The notes: generated by a model from the sequence alone, not told the origin. Shown: positions 28,592 to 38,627, numbered from the stretch's first letter. The stretch is 64,000 nucleotides of DNA from Rhizobium sp. Pop5 (GCF_024721175.1 NZ_CP099399.1:1860001-1924000), one strand, 5' to 3'. Numbers and translations: made by a program.

Positions 28592-29431
28592 TCACTTCCC
28601 GCTCACGCCGTGCTGTGCGCCATCGTACTGCGGCACGATGGACCGCGCCCGCTTGCCCTTGAAGTAAGCCTGCACCCACGGATCGTCATAGGCGAGCATA
28701 TCGTCGATCGTACCTTCCACCATTACCCGCTTCTTTCCGAGCACGGCAATACGGTCGCAGACCGAAAACAGGCTGTCGAGGTCGTGCGTCACCATATACA
28801 CGGTCAGTCCCAGACTATCGCGCAGGTTGGCGATCAGTTCATCGAATTCTGCCGCACCTATGGGGTCGAGACCGGAGGTCGGCTCGTCGAGAAAAACCAG
28901 TTCCGGATCGAGCGCCAGCGCGCGGGCAAGGGCTGCGCGCTTGATCATGCCGCCGGACAGTTCGGACGGGTATTTGTCGGCGGCGTCTGCCGCCAACCCC
29001 ACCATGCGGATCTTGAGATGCGCCAATTCGTCCATCAGCGAGCGCGGCAGGTCGAGATATTCGCGCATCGGCACCTGGATGTTTTCCTTCACCGTTAGCG
29101 ACGAGAACAGCGCACCCTGCTGGAACAGCACGCCGAGCCGCATGTCGAGCGCGTTGCGCTGCGGTTCGTCAAGCTCGTCGAAATCCTGGCCGAGGATCTT
29201 GATCGTGCCGGAGCGGCGCGGCAAAAGCCGCAGTACCGTGCGCATCAGCACCGATTTGCCGGTGCCCGAAGCGCCGACGAATCCCAGGATCTCACCGCGA
29301 TAGATGTCGAGGTTCAGATTGTCGAGCACAACCTTCGACCCGAAAGCGACCGTGACGTCGCGCGCCGAAAGCACGACATCCCTGCCCTGTCCTTCGCTTT
29401 CGATCGGTTGCTCGTCCACGCCGCCCGCCAT
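28592..29431 (-). CDS. mlaF: MlaF-type ABC transporter ATP-binding protein
   Basis: ATPase of a retrograde or anterograde phospholipid transporter. The 279-residue product has Walker A GASGTGKS, Q-loop FQQGALFSSLTV, signature LSGGMIKR (the MlaF variant), Walker B LVFLDEPTSGLDP and H-loop VTHDLDS. ATG 29431 comes one base after the mlaE stop (TAGCATG), so it is strongly coupled. An in-frame extension to 29464 inside mlaE is rejected. Confidence 0.93.
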   Translation of the reverse strand: MAGGVDEQPIESEGQGRDVVLSARDVTVAFGSKVVLDNLNLDIYRGEILGFVGASGTGKSVLMRTVLRLLPRRSGTIKILGQDFDELDEPQRNALDMRLGVLFQQGALFSSLTVKENIQVPMREYLDLPRSLMDELAHLKIRMVGLAADAADKYPSELSGGMIKRAALARALALDPELVFLDEPTSGLDPIGAAEFDELIANLRDSLGLTVYMVTHDLDSLFSVCDRIAVLGKKRVMVEGTIDDMLAYDDPWVQAYFKGKRARSIVPQYDGAQHGVSGK

Positions 29432-29432
29432 G

Positions 29433-30584
29433 CTAGAAGTCGATCGCTGCATAGAACATCGCAAAAAGCCCGTCCATCAGGATGACGACGAAAATCGCCT
29501 TCACCACTGAGGCCGTCACATGCTGGCCGAGCGATTCCGCGCTGCCGCCGACCTTCAACCCTTCCACGGCAGCGACGATGCCGATGACGAGCGCCATGAA
29601 CGGCGCCTTGATCATGCCTGACAGGACCGTCGATAAGGTTACCGCCTCGTGCAGGCGCGACAGGAAGTTGGCGAAAGTGATACCGGAATAACCCCAGGCG
29701 ACGGCAGCGGCACCGGCAAGCGAGGCAAAATTCGCCAGCACCGTCAGAAGCGGCAGTGCAATCGTCAGCGCCACCAGGCGCGGGAAGATCAGCACGCCGA
29801 TCGGGTTCAGCCCCATCACTTTCAGCGCATCAATTTCCTCGCGCATCTTCATCGAGCCGATTTCGGCGGTAATCGCGCTGCCGGAACGGCCAGCAATCAT
29901 GATCGAGGTCAGAAGCACGCCGATTTCGCGCAATTGCAGGATGCCGACGAGATCGACGACGAAGACCTCCGCACCGAAATACCGCAGCTGGAAGGCGCCC
30001 TGCTGGGCGATGATCGCCCCGATCAGAAACGACATCAACAGAATGATCGGAACGGCGCGAACACCCATGCGGTCGATCTGGTTGACGATCGAAGCCGGCG
30101 AAACACCGCTGCCGCGGCCGAGCTTCATCTGCGCGCCGCGCACCGCCGAGCCGAGGATATACATGGAGGCGGCAAGATTATCCCAGACGTCGTAGGTCAT
30201 CTTGCCGATCGGCGCGAAAATGCGCGCGACGAGCGAGACTTTTTCCTTCTGCTCCGGCTCCGCTTTGGCCGGCTCTTCGGAAAACATCTCGAGCATTTCG
30301 TCGATATGCGGATTGGTGCCTTCGAAGCGGATCGTGCGCCCGGCCGCCTCCTGTTCCTTCTTCAAACGGCACAGAAGCCAGATTCCGGCAGTGTCGATGT
30401 CTGATAGATTAGAGAGATCGACCGTCAAATCGCCGGCCTTCTCGTGCACAAGCTTTTCGAGATCGCGCAGCACGAAATGCACATAAGCGCTGCGCCAGTT
30501 GCCGCTAAGACGCACGCGCTGCCCCGAACCATCGGCATGGTCGTCCACTTCAAGCGAGGCGGCGTTGCGATTCTCGGCGTTCAA
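29433..30584 (-). CDS. mlaE: MlaE permease with N-terminal STAS-like domain
   Basis: Inner-membrane permease of the Mla/MCE system. About 110 N-terminal residues form a STAS-like domain (LTVDLSNLSDIDTAGIWLLCRL region), a job done by separate MlaB in E. coli, so this is a natural fusion. The MlaE domain follows (RMGVRAVPIILLMSFLIGAII, GRSGSAITAEIGSM, with the conserved EEIDAL loop) and about five membrane helices. Start TTG 30584. First gene of the operon, 120 bases upstream of divergent dgcA. Confidence 0.92.
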   Translation of the reverse strand: MNAENRNAASLEVDDHADGSGQRVRLSGNWRSAYVHFVLRDLEKLVHEKAGDLTVDLSNLSDIDTAGIWLLCRLKKEQEAAGRTIRFEGTNPHIDEMLEMFSEEPAKAEPEQKEKVSLVARIFAPIGKMTYDVWDNLAASMYILGSAVRGAQMKLGRGSGVSPASIVNQIDRMGVRAVPIILLMSFLIGAIIAQQGAFQLRYFGAEVFVVDLVGILQLREIGVLLTSIMIAGRSGSAITAEIGSMKMREEIDALKVMGLNPIGVLIFPRLVALTIALPLLTVLANFASLAGAAAVAWGYSGITFANFLSRLHEAVTLSTVLSGMIKAPFMALVIGIVAAVEGLKVGGSAESLGQHVTASVVKAIFVVILMDGLFAMFYAAIDF

Positions 30585-30703
30585 GATACTTATGTCTCTC
30601 AGGGCTTACAGTGACATGCCGAATCGCGAAAACGATCGTTCATCGTCCGGCGCGTCAATATACAGAAGCAACGTCCAATTTCCATGCTCGCAGGATAGCA
30701 ATA

Positions 30704-31687
30704 ATGCCGCGCATTCTCGATATCCAGATGAATTCCTTTCCCATTGCCGGGACCTTCACCATCTCGCGCGGGGCAAAGACCGAAGCTGAGGTCATCACCT
30801 GCACACTCACTGAGGAAGGGGCGCATGGACGTGGCGAATGCGTGCCCTACCGCCGTTACGGCGAGACGATGGAGAGCGTCTTCGCCCAGATCGAGGCCGC
30901 GCGCCCGCTTGTTGAAGCCGGCATCTCGCGCGATGACCTATTGTCGGCGATGCCGCCGGGTGCCGCCCGCAACGCCGTCGATTGCGCCCTCTGGGATCTC
31001 GAAGCGAAACGGACGGGCCGGAGCGTCGCCGCCCGCCTCGGCCTCGGCGCTCTGAAGCCGCTGACCACCGCTTACACCATCTCGCTCGGCGAGCCGGAAG
31101 TGATGGCCGCGCAGGCCCGCGAACATGCCGGTCGTGCGTTGCTCAAGGTCAAGGTCGGAACCGGCGACGATGAAAGCCGCATCCGCGCCGTCCGCGCGGC
31201 CGCACCCGATGCCGCCATCATCCTCGACGCCAATGAGGGCTGGCCGGAGGCGGTGCTGGAGCGTCACCTTGACATCGCGGCGCAGGCGGGCGTCGCCCTT
31301 GTCGAGCAGCCGCTGCCGGCAGGCCGCGATGGGCTGCTTGCTGAAATCCGGCGGCCTCTCCTCGTCTGCGCCGACGAAAGCGTCCATCACGCCGGCGATC
31401 TCGCAAGCCTTGCCGACCGCTACGACGCGATCAACATCAAGCTCGACAAGACGGGTGGCCTGTCCGAGGCCCTGGCGATGAAGACAGAGGCCGAGCGCCT
31501 CGGTTTTTCCATCATGATCGGCTGCATGGTCGGCACTTCGCTCGCCATGGCGCCGGCCGTCCTGCTCGCCCAGAATGCCGATTTCGTCGATCTCGATGGT
31601 CCGCTGCTGCTTGCCCGCGATCGCGAACCCGGACTGCGCTACGCCGCTTCCCTGGTTTTTCCGCCTGAAAGCATCCTCTGGGGCTGA
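30704..31687 (+). CDS. dgcA: DgcA-type N-acetyl-D-Glu racemase / dipeptide epimerase
   Basis: Enolase-superfamily enzyme that epimerises L-Ala-D/L-Glu-type dipeptides or N-acyl glutamate, tied to peptidoglycan peptide recycling. The 327-residue product has catalytic Lys in LLKVKVG, metal ligands in LDANEGW, VEQPLP and CADES, and the second Lys in INIKLDKTGG. ATG 30704 has AGGA nine bases upstream; the frame to 30611 looks non-coding. Its last 49 bases overlap the end of the convergent MFS gene. Confidence 0.88.
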   Translation: MPRILDIQMNSFPIAGTFTISRGAKTEAEVITCTLTEEGAHGRGECVPYRRYGETMESVFAQIEAARPLVEAGISRDDLLSAMPPGAARNAVDCALWDLEAKRTGRSVAARLGLGALKPLTTAYTISLGEPEVMAAQAREHAGRALLKVKVGTGDDESRIRAVRAAAPDAAIILDANEGWPEAVLERHLDIAAQAGVALVEQPLPAGRDGLLAEIRRPLLVCADESVHHAGDLASLADRYDAINIKLDKTGGLSEALAMKTEAERLGFSIMIGCMVGTSLAMAPAVLLAQNADFVDLDGPLLLARDREPGLRYAASLVFPPESILWG

Positions 31688-32856
31688 AGGTAATAAGCTG
31701 AAATGACGAGACCGAGACCGGAAAGCGCAACCAGCGCCATGACGTAATAGCTGACAACGCCGAGCCAGGCGTAGAGATAGCCCGACGCGATGGTCATCAG
31801 GCCCATTGCCATGCCGACATAGAAGAAATAGGCGCCTTGCGCCGAGGATTCCTTCGTCTCCTGCACCGTCGCCACGATCCGCCGCTGCACGCCCGTATGC
31901 ACGAAGGCATAGGTGAAGCCGTGGAAGCATTGCAGCAGGAAGAATCCGGCAAAGCCCGTATTCATCGGAAACAGGATCCAGCGGCAGACGCTCACGGCGC
32001 AGCCGAAGCGAATCAGCGTCCAGGCGTCGAAGCGCCGGTTGAGCCGCTTCGACAGGAAGAATACCGTCACCTCCGAAGCGACGCCTGCGCTCCAGAGGAG
32101 GCCGACCTCAGTGCCGGAAAAGCCGAGCTGGTGCCAATAGATCGAGGAAAAGGCATTAAGCACGGCATGGCTCGATTGCTGGATGGCGACGCCGATCAAA
32201 AGCAGCAGCAAGTGCGGCTCTCGCAGACCGCTGCCGGTGGCGGCGGGAAGATCGATCGGTTGGCCGCGCCGCCGCGTCGGCCCGATGCGCGGACAGAAGA
32301 TCGCCATGACGACAGTCATGCTGAAGCCGAACACCATGACGGCAAGTACCATCCCGCCGCCCCACCGGCTGATCAGCTGGCCGCCGGCGAGCGTCGAGAC
32401 GATGAAGGCGATCGAGCCCCACACGCGCATCGATCCGTAATCGAGCCCCCAGCGGCGCACGCCCGAAATGACGATCGATTCGACGACGGGCACATAAGGC
32501 GCGAAGGCGGCGCCCTGCAGCGCGAAGACGATCGTCACGGGCCAGAAGCTGGTCGTCCAGTAGAGCGCGATCGCCGTCAGCAGAGACACGCCTCCCGACC
32601 AGAGCAATACGTCCGCGCGCTCCTTGAGGCGGTCGGCAATCATGGCGACCACGGGCGCCACCAGCACGCGCACCACCATGGGTATGGCAAGGATGATGCC
32701 GATCTCATGATCACTGAAGCTATGGGTTTCGAGCCAGACGGGGAAAAACGGCAGGACGACGCCGTTGACCAGCAGCGGCGCGCAATAGGAAAGCGCGCTG
32801 AGCAGCCGGAAGCGCGGCGGCGCTCCCTCACCCGGGGTATGTTGAGCGGGAATCAT
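31639..32856 (-). CDS. MFS transporter of the MFS_1-like / phenylpropionate permease type
   Basis: Inner-membrane carrier of 405 residues with about twelve helices. The family blocks are FFPVWLETHSFSDHEIGIIL near residue 40 and RVWGSIAFIVSTL near 145, matching HcaT/nucleoside-symporter-like proteins. Substrate not predictable. Transcribed toward dgcA, with which it shares 49 bases at the 3' ends. Confidence 0.82.
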   Translation of the reverse strand: MIPAQHTPGEGAPPRFRLLSALSYCAPLLVNGVVLPFFPVWLETHSFSDHEIGIILAIPMVVRVLVAPVVAMIADRLKERADVLLWSGGVSLLTAIALYWTTSFWPVTIVFALQGAAFAPYVPVVESIVISGVRRWGLDYGSMRVWGSIAFIVSTLAGGQLISRWGGGMVLAVMVFGFSMTVVMAIFCPRIGPTRRRGQPIDLPAATGSGLREPHLLLLLIGVAIQQSSHAVLNAFSSIYWHQLGFSGTEVGLLWSAGVASEVTVFFLSKRLNRRFDAWTLIRFGCAVSVCRWILFPMNTGFAGFFLLQCFHGFTYAFVHTGVQRRIVATVQETKESSAQGAYFFYVGMAMGLMTIASGYLYAWLGVVSYYVMALVALSGLGLVISAYYLQPQRMLSGGKTREAA

Positions 32857-33020
32857 AGGTGAACCTGAAGGAAACTTGGCGTTGTCCTAACACACCACCT
32901 GAGGAGCGACTATTGCTAGAAATAGCCGTCCTGAAACGTTTTAGAAAATAAATAGGGCCTGTCACCTCACGGTAACGGCTAAATTCCTGGAGTGCCGCCG
33001 CGGATGCGCCGGCGCCGAAA

Positions 33021-33863
33021 TCAAGCAGCCTGAGGGGCCAGTTCGCCCTCGTCATGCATTTCGATGGCGGCAAGCGCCGGCACGGCGCTGGCAAGCGCGC
33101 GCCAGGTGATCAGTTCGAACGTGCCGTCCTCATGCTCGGCCACAGCCGTGCAGCTTTCCACCCAGTCGCCTGTGTTGATGTAGCGGATGCCTTCCATGTC
33201 CTGGATGACGGCATGGTGGATATGGCCGCAGATCACGCCGTCGGCGCCGCTCTTGCGGGCCTCTTCGGCGACCACGCGCTCGAACTCGCCGATGAAATTG
33301 ACGGCATGCTTGACCTGCAGCTTGGCCCAGGCCGAGAACGACCAGTAGGGCATGCCGAGACGGCGGCGGACGGCCGCGAGCAGAAGGTTGATGCGGATCG
33401 CCGTGTCATAGGCCCAGTCGCCGAGATAGGCGAGCAGCCGGGCGTTACGGACGACGACGTCGAATTCGTCGCCATGCAGGATCAGATATTTCTTGCCGTC
33501 GGCGCCATCATGCATCATGCGCTCGACGACCTCGATGCCGCCGAAATGCATGCCGGGGAAATCGCGCAGGAATTCATCGTGATTGCCGGGGATGTAGACG
33601 ACGCGCGTGCCCTTGCGCGCCTTGCGCAGCAGCTTCTGGACGACGTCGTTGCAGACCTGCGGCCAATACCAGCTGCGCTTCAGGCGCCAGCCGTCGACGA
33701 TATCGCCCACAAGCACGATCGTATCGGCGTCATGGTAGCGCAGGAAATCCAGCAGGAAGTCGGCCTTCGCGGCCTTCGAGCCGAGATGGACATCGGAAAT
33801 GAAGAGCGTGCGGAAATGTCTGGGTTCCATCATGTCTGTCACGAGCAGCTGCTCATGTCCCAT
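33021..33863 (-). CDS. UDP-2,3-diacylglucosamine diphosphatase-family metallophosphoesterase
   Basis: Calcineurin-like two-metal hydrolase of 280 residues with all five motifs: ISDVHLG, VGDIVDGW, PGNHDE, LHGDEFD and GHIHHAV. Length and motif spacing match LpxH-like proteins common in rhizobia. Many alphaproteobacteria use LpxI for lipid A, so this may act on a related substrate. The start is uncertain between 33863 and inner methionines around 33833. Confidence 0.85.
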   Translation of the reverse strand: MGHEQLLVTDMMEPRHFRTLFISDVHLGSKAAKADFLLDFLRYHDADTIVLVGDIVDGWRLKRSWYWPQVCNDVVQKLLRKARKGTRVVYIPGNHDEFLRDFPGMHFGGIEVVERMMHDGADGKKYLILHGDEFDVVVRNARLLAYLGDWAYDTAIRINLLLAAVRRRLGMPYWSFSAWAKLQVKHAVNFIGEFERVVAEEARKSGADGVICGHIHHAVIQDMEGIRYINTGDWVESCTAVAEHEDGTFELITWRALASAVPALAAIEMHDEGELAPQAA

Positions 33864-34107
33864 CTTTCATCTAGCCTTCCAAAACCAGACTCGTGTTTCA
33901 GGAAGATGACAAGGTGGGGAAAAGCCCTGCAAACCCGCTCATTCCGTCCGGATGGCAAATGCCGATCCCGTCGGTCGAGAAGCTCGCAATACCAGAACCG
34001 GGAATCCCAGTTATCTTATTTTCGCGCCGCGAGACTCAAGATCTTTCCCGCATACCGAGAATCAAATTAACAGCAGCTGCCGATCGAGGCATAACCTGGG
34101 GGATTTG

Positions 34108-34443
34108 ATGATGCGCGCCCGCACCGCGACGATAATGATTTCTGTTGCACTGCTTGCCGGCTGTGCTCCGACGCAGCAGGACTATGATGCGATCGTCACG
34201 CTGCTGCAGGGCAGTGCAAGAGCGAGAAATCAGTTCGTCAACGACTGTTCGAAGGGTTTCGATGCGAATGAGCGCCGTAACGCCGGGATCGTGATAAACG
34301 TCTCGGACAAGGACGCTCCGAGGATCGCCTGCCAGCGATATCTTGCGGCCGCGCTCTCCGGTCGCGCCACGTATCAGGATCTGCTCGACATCAAGGCGCA
34401 CCGGTTTACGCCAAAGCTCATCAAGATCTTTCAGGGTCGCTGA
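34108..34443 (+). CDS. Small lipoprotein of unknown function
   Basis: Product of 111 residues starting at ATG 34108 after GGGGGA. The signal region TIMISVALLAGC ends in a lipobox with Cys about 19. The mature part is helical, with two further cysteines (NDCSKGF, RIACQRY) that may form a disulfide. It reads like a small Rhizobiaceae lipoprotein; no named family recognised. Confidence 0.7.
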   Translation: MMRARTATIMISVALLAGCAPTQQDYDAIVTLLQGSARARNQFVNDCSKGFDANERRNAGIVINVSDKDAPRIACQRYLAAALSGRATYQDLLDIKAHRFTPKLIKIFQGR

Positions 34444-34568
34444 TAGCGGAAGGGATTGGGGCAAGCGGAAAGCAGGCGCTTCGCCTCCATCCTGACCGGA
34501 ATGTTGCCCTGTGGATTGAGCGCGTCCATGATGACGGCGATTCCAGATCCAACAAGGCGGGACGGCTG

Positions 34569-35318
34569 ATGCGTCTCTTTCTCGTGCGCCACGGCGAATC
34601 CCTCGGCAACCTCAACGAACGGGCCTATCGCCAATTCGGCGACCACAACGTGCCCCTGACACAATGGGGCTATCGCCAGGCGGCCGAAGCCGGCAACGTG
34701 ATCGCCTCATACTTGCGGGCATTGCCGAATTCAGGCTTTCGGAAGCTGCACATCTGGTACTCGCCGTTTCTGCGCACGCGCCAGAGCAAGGATGCATTGC
34801 TCGAAGCCCTGCCTGAAAACGTCGTCGGCGATATCAGGGAGGATTATCTGCTGCGCGAGCAGGATTTCGGTCTCTTCACCGAAATTTACGACCACGCCGA
34901 GCAGAAACAGAAATTCCCCGAGGAATTCGAAAAATGGGCGAGGCTGCGCAATAACAGCGGGAAATTCTACGCCCGGCCGCCGGATGGCGAAAGCCGCGCC
35001 GATGTGGCGCAGCGGGTGCGCCTGTTCCTCCAGACGGTCATGCACGATCCCGAACACAACGACCACAACGTCGCGATCGTCGGCCACGGCGTCACCAACC
35101 GGGCGCTCGAAATGAACTTCCTGCACCATTCCGTCGATTGGTTCGAGCGCTCCGACAATCCCGGAAATGCCGACGTCACGCTGATCGAGGGCACGCGCTC
35201 GCAAGGCTATACGTCGATCCTGCTGCATCAAGCTGGCGACCGGCAGCCGGGACAGGAAGGCCAGTTGCGCGATGCCTATGGCGCCGATGTGACGATCACG
35301 CCAAAGGCCGGCGGGTAG
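34569..35318 (+). CDS. Histidine phosphatase family protein (phosphoglycerate-mutase-like)
   Basis: Cytosolic 249-residue protein with catalytic LVRHGESLGN at residues 5-14, the SPFLRTRQS block near 65, acidic EQDFGLF near 97 and second histidine in VGHGVTNRA near 170. It belongs to the broad PGM-like phosphatase group; glycolytic mutase activity is not implied. A GGGACGG-like site precedes the ATG. A convergent hairpin follows. Confidence 0.83.
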   Translation: MRLFLVRHGESLGNLNERAYRQFGDHNVPLTQWGYRQAAEAGNVIASYLRALPNSGFRKLHIWYSPFLRTRQSKDALLEALPENVVGDIREDYLLREQDFGLFTEIYDHAEQKQKFPEEFEKWARLRNNSGKFYARPPDGESRADVAQRVRLFLQTVMHDPEHNDHNVAIVGHGVTNRALEMNFLHHSVDWFERSDNPGNADVTLIEGTRSQGYTSILLHQAGDRQPGQEGQLRDAYGADVTITPKAGG

Positions 35319-35354
35319 ACCCCTACCCCACAAGGGGCTCTTGTGAGGAGGGGT
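35319..35354. terminator. Hairpin between convergent genes
   Basis: Two nested stems: ACCCCT/AGGGGT outside and ACAAG/CTTGT inside. The position between converging genes suggests a bidirectional 3'-end structure. No T tract on the plus side. Confidence 0.45.
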
Positions 35355-35367
35355 TCCATTCTATCCC

Positions 35368-36807
35368 TCACGCAGCCCGCACGGCCGCCGTCGGTTTCAC
35401 GTTCTGGTTCATCCGGAACAGGTTGTTCGGATCGTAACGCAGCTTGATTTCGGCAAGATGGGCGTAATTGGCGCCGTAAGCCATTTCCACGCGATCGGTT
35501 TCGTCCTCAGGCATGAAGTTGATATAGGCGGTTCCCACAGCATGCGGCTTGGTTGCCTCGAAGAGTTCGCGCGCCCAGCCGATGCAGTTTGCGTCCATCC
35601 CGGTCTCCCGCCAGCGCGCATGCACGTTCATGACGAAATGCGAGCTACGCTGCGGAAATGCGGTGGCTTCTGTGGGAATACGGCCGGCGGCCCCGCCGAC
35701 ATGGCCGACGAATATCTCGCATTCGGGTCCCGGCAGTTTGCGAACGGCCGAAAGCAGAAGCTCGATCGCCGCATCGGAAAGTGAGGCGAAATCCTGGCTC
35801 TTCCAGTAATTGCGCGCCCCCGGCGTCAGAAGCGGGTCAAATGCCTGCTGCCAGCCGGCAAACGGCATCGGACCGACGATGTCGGCGATCGGCTTTCCGA
35901 TCCCACGCAATCTCGCCGCCGCCTTTTCTCCTGCTGCCATGTCTCCGCAGTAGCACATGGCGAGCACGACGATTTCCTTGCCGTGCCATTCGGCCGGCAG
36001 GAACGGCAGGGGTGGCGCCTGGCGCATCACCACCCAGCAGGTCAGCTCGTCGGGTGCGGTCTCCAGCGCCTGCCGATATTCCCTGAGCACCTTTTCCGCA
36101 TCGGCGAAAGGATGCACGACCAGGCCGGCGAAAACCTCGGGATGGAGCGGGTTGAGCTGAAATTCGAAAGAAGTGACAACGCCGAAGTTGCCGCCGCCGC
36201 CGCGCAGCGCCCAAAAGAGGTCCGGTTTCTCCGTCTCGCTCGCCTTGACCAGCTCGCCGTCCGCCGTCACCACATCCACCGAAATCAGATTGTCGAGCGT
36301 CAGCCCGAATTTGCGGGTCAGCCAGCCGAAACCACCACCGAGCGTCAGGCCGGCAATGCCGGTCGTGGAATTGATGCCAGTCGGCAGCACCAGGCCGAAA
36401 GCCAGCGTTTCTTTGTCGACGTCACCGAGTGTAGCGCCCGGCTCGATCCTGGCGCGGCGCGTATCGAGATCCACCCGCACCGATTTCATCGACGACAGAT
36501 CGATGACGACGCCGCCCTCGCAGACGGCGTTGCCGGCAATGCCGTGCCCGCCGCCGCGCACCGAAACGAGCAGATTGTTGTCGCGCGCAAAACGAACCGC
36601 GCGCACGACATCGGCCGCCCCTGCGCAGCGCGCAATCAGGCCCGGCCGGCGATCGATCATCGCATTCCAGATCGCCCGTGCCTCATCGTAGTCCATATCT
36701 TTGTTGGTCAGGAGACTGCCACGAAATCCGGCGGCAAACGCATCCATGGCCGCGTCATTGACCATCGTCTGACCCCGTTGCAGGGTCGTGAGGTTCAAAT
36801 TGTCCAT
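35368..36807 (-). CDS. FAD-linked oxidase with berberine-bridge-like C-terminus
   Basis: 479-residue flavoprotein. The FAD-binding PCMH domain has SVRGGGHGIAGNAV, giving the histidine for covalent FAD, and LTLGGGFGWLTRKFGLTLDN. The C-terminus ends with YDPNNLFRMNQNV, typical of the BBE domain. GGAGGA lies six bases before ATG 36807. Probable sugar, alcohol or aromatic oxidase; substrate unknown. Cytosolic, since no signal peptide is seen. Confidence 0.85.
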   Translation of the reverse strand: MDNLNLTTLQRGQTMVNDAAMDAFAAGFRGSLLTNKDMDYDEARAIWNAMIDRRPGLIARCAGAADVVRAVRFARDNNLLVSVRGGGHGIAGNAVCEGGVVIDLSSMKSVRVDLDTRRARIEPGATLGDVDKETLAFGLVLPTGINSTTGIAGLTLGGGFGWLTRKFGLTLDNLISVDVVTADGELVKASETEKPDLFWALRGGGGNFGVVTSFEFQLNPLHPEVFAGLVVHPFADAEKVLREYRQALETAPDELTCWVVMRQAPPLPFLPAEWHGKEIVVLAMCYCGDMAAGEKAAARLRGIGKPIADIVGPMPFAGWQQAFDPLLTPGARNYWKSQDFASLSDAAIELLLSAVRKLPGPECEIFVGHVGGAAGRIPTEATAFPQRSSHFVMNVHARWRETGMDANCIGWARELFEATKPHAVGTAYINFMPEDETDRVEMAYGANYAHLAEIKLRYDPNNLFRMNQNVKPTAAVRAA

Positions 36808-36990
36808 GATTTCCTCCATGCGACCGGCGCCCCGCACCGTCGCGGCGGCATTTTGCGCTTGCTGCGGCCATCAAACAAGTTTCGAAAAGGATTAGCTCTC
36901 TGCGGCCGCAACGACGGGAACGTCATTCCATTGACTTGACGTCCGAAATTGGCGTTCGCGGACGGCTCCTTGCTGAGAGCCTGCTGATAT

Positions 36991-37878
36991 CTAACCCCGC
37001 AGTCCGCGCGCGACAGCATCGATGACCGCGCCGATCCGCCCCGGAACGAACCGACGCGATGGATGAACGGCGTGGATCGGCAGCACCAGTTTCCGCCAGT
37101 TGGAGAGAACCTCGACAAGTCTTCCATCGGCTATGTCTTCTGCAACGAGATCGACGGGGATGTAGATGATGCCTGCGCCGGCGAGCGCTGCCGTCCTAAG
37201 TGCCTCACCGTTATCGATCTCCATGTTGCCGTGGACCGCGACCGTGAAACTCTCCCCGTCCTCCGTCTCGAATGGCCATTCGTCGCGCGGAACGAGATTG
37301 AGATTGAGGATACAGCGGCCGAGGCGAAGATCATCAGGCCGCTCTGGCGCAGCAAATCGTTGAAGATAGGCCGGAGAGGCGCAGCAGACGAAGTGATAGC
37401 TGCCGACCCGGCGCGCAATCAGGGAAGATGGCTTCAATTCCCCGATCCTGATCGCCAGATCGTAACCCTCGGCCACGAGATCGACGTTACGGTCACTGAG
37501 GTTCAGCTCGACGGAAAGTGCCGGATGCCGCTCCGCGAGCACAGCCATAACAGGCGCGAGCCGCTTGATCCCCAGTGTCGTCGGAGCGCTGACACGCAGG
37601 CGTCCAGACAATGCCTCGGCATCAGGGCGGGAAATATCGTTGAGCTCCTCCAGCTCGTCGATGATCCTGTTTGCTTTGACGAGGAAACGAGACCCGATCT
37701 CGGTCAGCCGCTGCGTGCGCGTGGTGCGTTCGATCAGCTTGACTCCGTACTCCTGCTCCAGCGCCTGGATGCGTCGGCCAACCATCGCAGGCGAAATGCC
37801 AAGCCGCTTCGCCGCTCCGGCAAAGCTTCCCGATGTCGCGGCGGCAATGAGGGTCTGCAGGTTCAAAAGATCAGTCAT
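36991..37878 (-). CDS. LysR-family transcriptional regulator
   Basis: 295 residues with an N-terminal winged helix (LQTLIAAATSGSFAGAAKRLGIS region) and a LysR substrate-binding domain (LRVSAPTTLGIKRLAP). Divergent from the NAD(P)-binding oxidoreductase gene, with a 103-base shared promoter region, so that gene is the likely target. The AT-rich gap contains ATCGCAATCAATGCAAT, but no clear T-N11-A box could be fixed. Confidence 0.9.
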   Translation of the reverse strand: MTDLLNLQTLIAAATSGSFAGAAKRLGISPAMVGRRIQALEQEYGVKLIERTTRTQRLTEIGSRFLVKANRIIDELEELNDISRPDAEALSGRLRVSAPTTLGIKRLAPVMAVLAERHPALSVELNLSDRNVDLVAEGYDLAIRIGELKPSSLIARRVGSYHFVCCASPAYLQRFAAPERPDDLRLGRCILNLNLVPRDEWPFETEDGESFTVAVHGNMEIDNGEALRTAALAGAGIIYIPVDLVAEDIADGRLVEVLSNWRKLVLPIHAVHPSRRFVPGRIGAVIDAVARGLRG

Positions 37879-37981
37879 TCGATACTTTTATGCAGTTCTA
37901 TTATCGCAATCAATGCAATTAACGAATGGATTATTCGGATGTATCTCTTTGTTACCCCCTCGGATCAAAGGAGAAAACGCA

Positions 37982-38602
37982 ATGAAAACAGCAATCATCG
38001 GCATCGGAAACATGGGCAAGGGTCTGGCCGCACGTCTTGCCGGCAAGACTGATCTCGTTATCGCCGGCCGCAACGATACGGCCGCGCGCAGCCTTGCCGA
38101 AAGCCTCGGCGTCGAGAGCGCCCCCATTGCCGAGGCGATCGCCGCCGCCGAGGTCGTCGTCCTTGCCGTTCCCTATGCGAGCGCCCTTGAAATTGCCGCT
38201 TTGCCGTCACTCGCAGGCAAGATCGTCGTCGATATCAGCAATCCATTGAAACCTGATTTCTCCGGCCTGCTCTTCAGCAACGAGACTTCCGCCGCCGAAA
38301 AAATCCAGAAGGCTGCCGCCGGCGCCAAGGTCGTCAAGGCCTTCAACACCATCTTCGCCGAACTCTTCAACGCGCCCCGTGACGCCACGGCGAAAGTGCC
38401 GGTATTCGTCGCCGGAAATGATGAAGACGCGGTGGAAAAGGTTTCCCGTCTGGTCGTCGATTCCGGATTTGCCGTCGAAAAGTCCGGCGGCCTTGACGCT
38501 GCGACACTTCTGGAACCGCTCGGCATGCTCAACATCCGGCTCGGCTACGGCCTCGGCCGCGGAACCGCCATCGCCCCCGCCTGGGTCAACATCGCCGCCT
38601 GA
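37982..38602 (+). CDS. F420-oxidoreductase-like NAD(P)-binding protein
   Basis: 206-residue Rossmann protein of the NADPH-dependent F420 reductase family: IIGIGNMGKGLA at the start, AGRN second-strand signature, DISNPL near 87 and KAFNTIFA near 120. Rhizobia do not make F420, so it likely reduces or binds another substrate with NADP. AAGGAG lies eight bases before the ATG. Divergent from its probable LysR regulator. Confidence 0.83.
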   Translation: MKTAIIGIGNMGKGLAARLAGKTDLVIAGRNDTAARSLAESLGVESAPIAEAIAAAEVVVLAVPYASALEIAALPSLAGKIVVDISNPLKPDFSGLLFSNETSAAEKIQKAAAGAKVVKAFNTIFAELFNAPRDATAKVPVFVAGNDEDAVEKVSRLVVDSGFAVEKSGGLDAATLLEPLGMLNIRLGYGLGRGTAIAPAWVNIAA

Positions 38603-38627
38603 AGGCTTGCCGCCGATAGATAGGATG

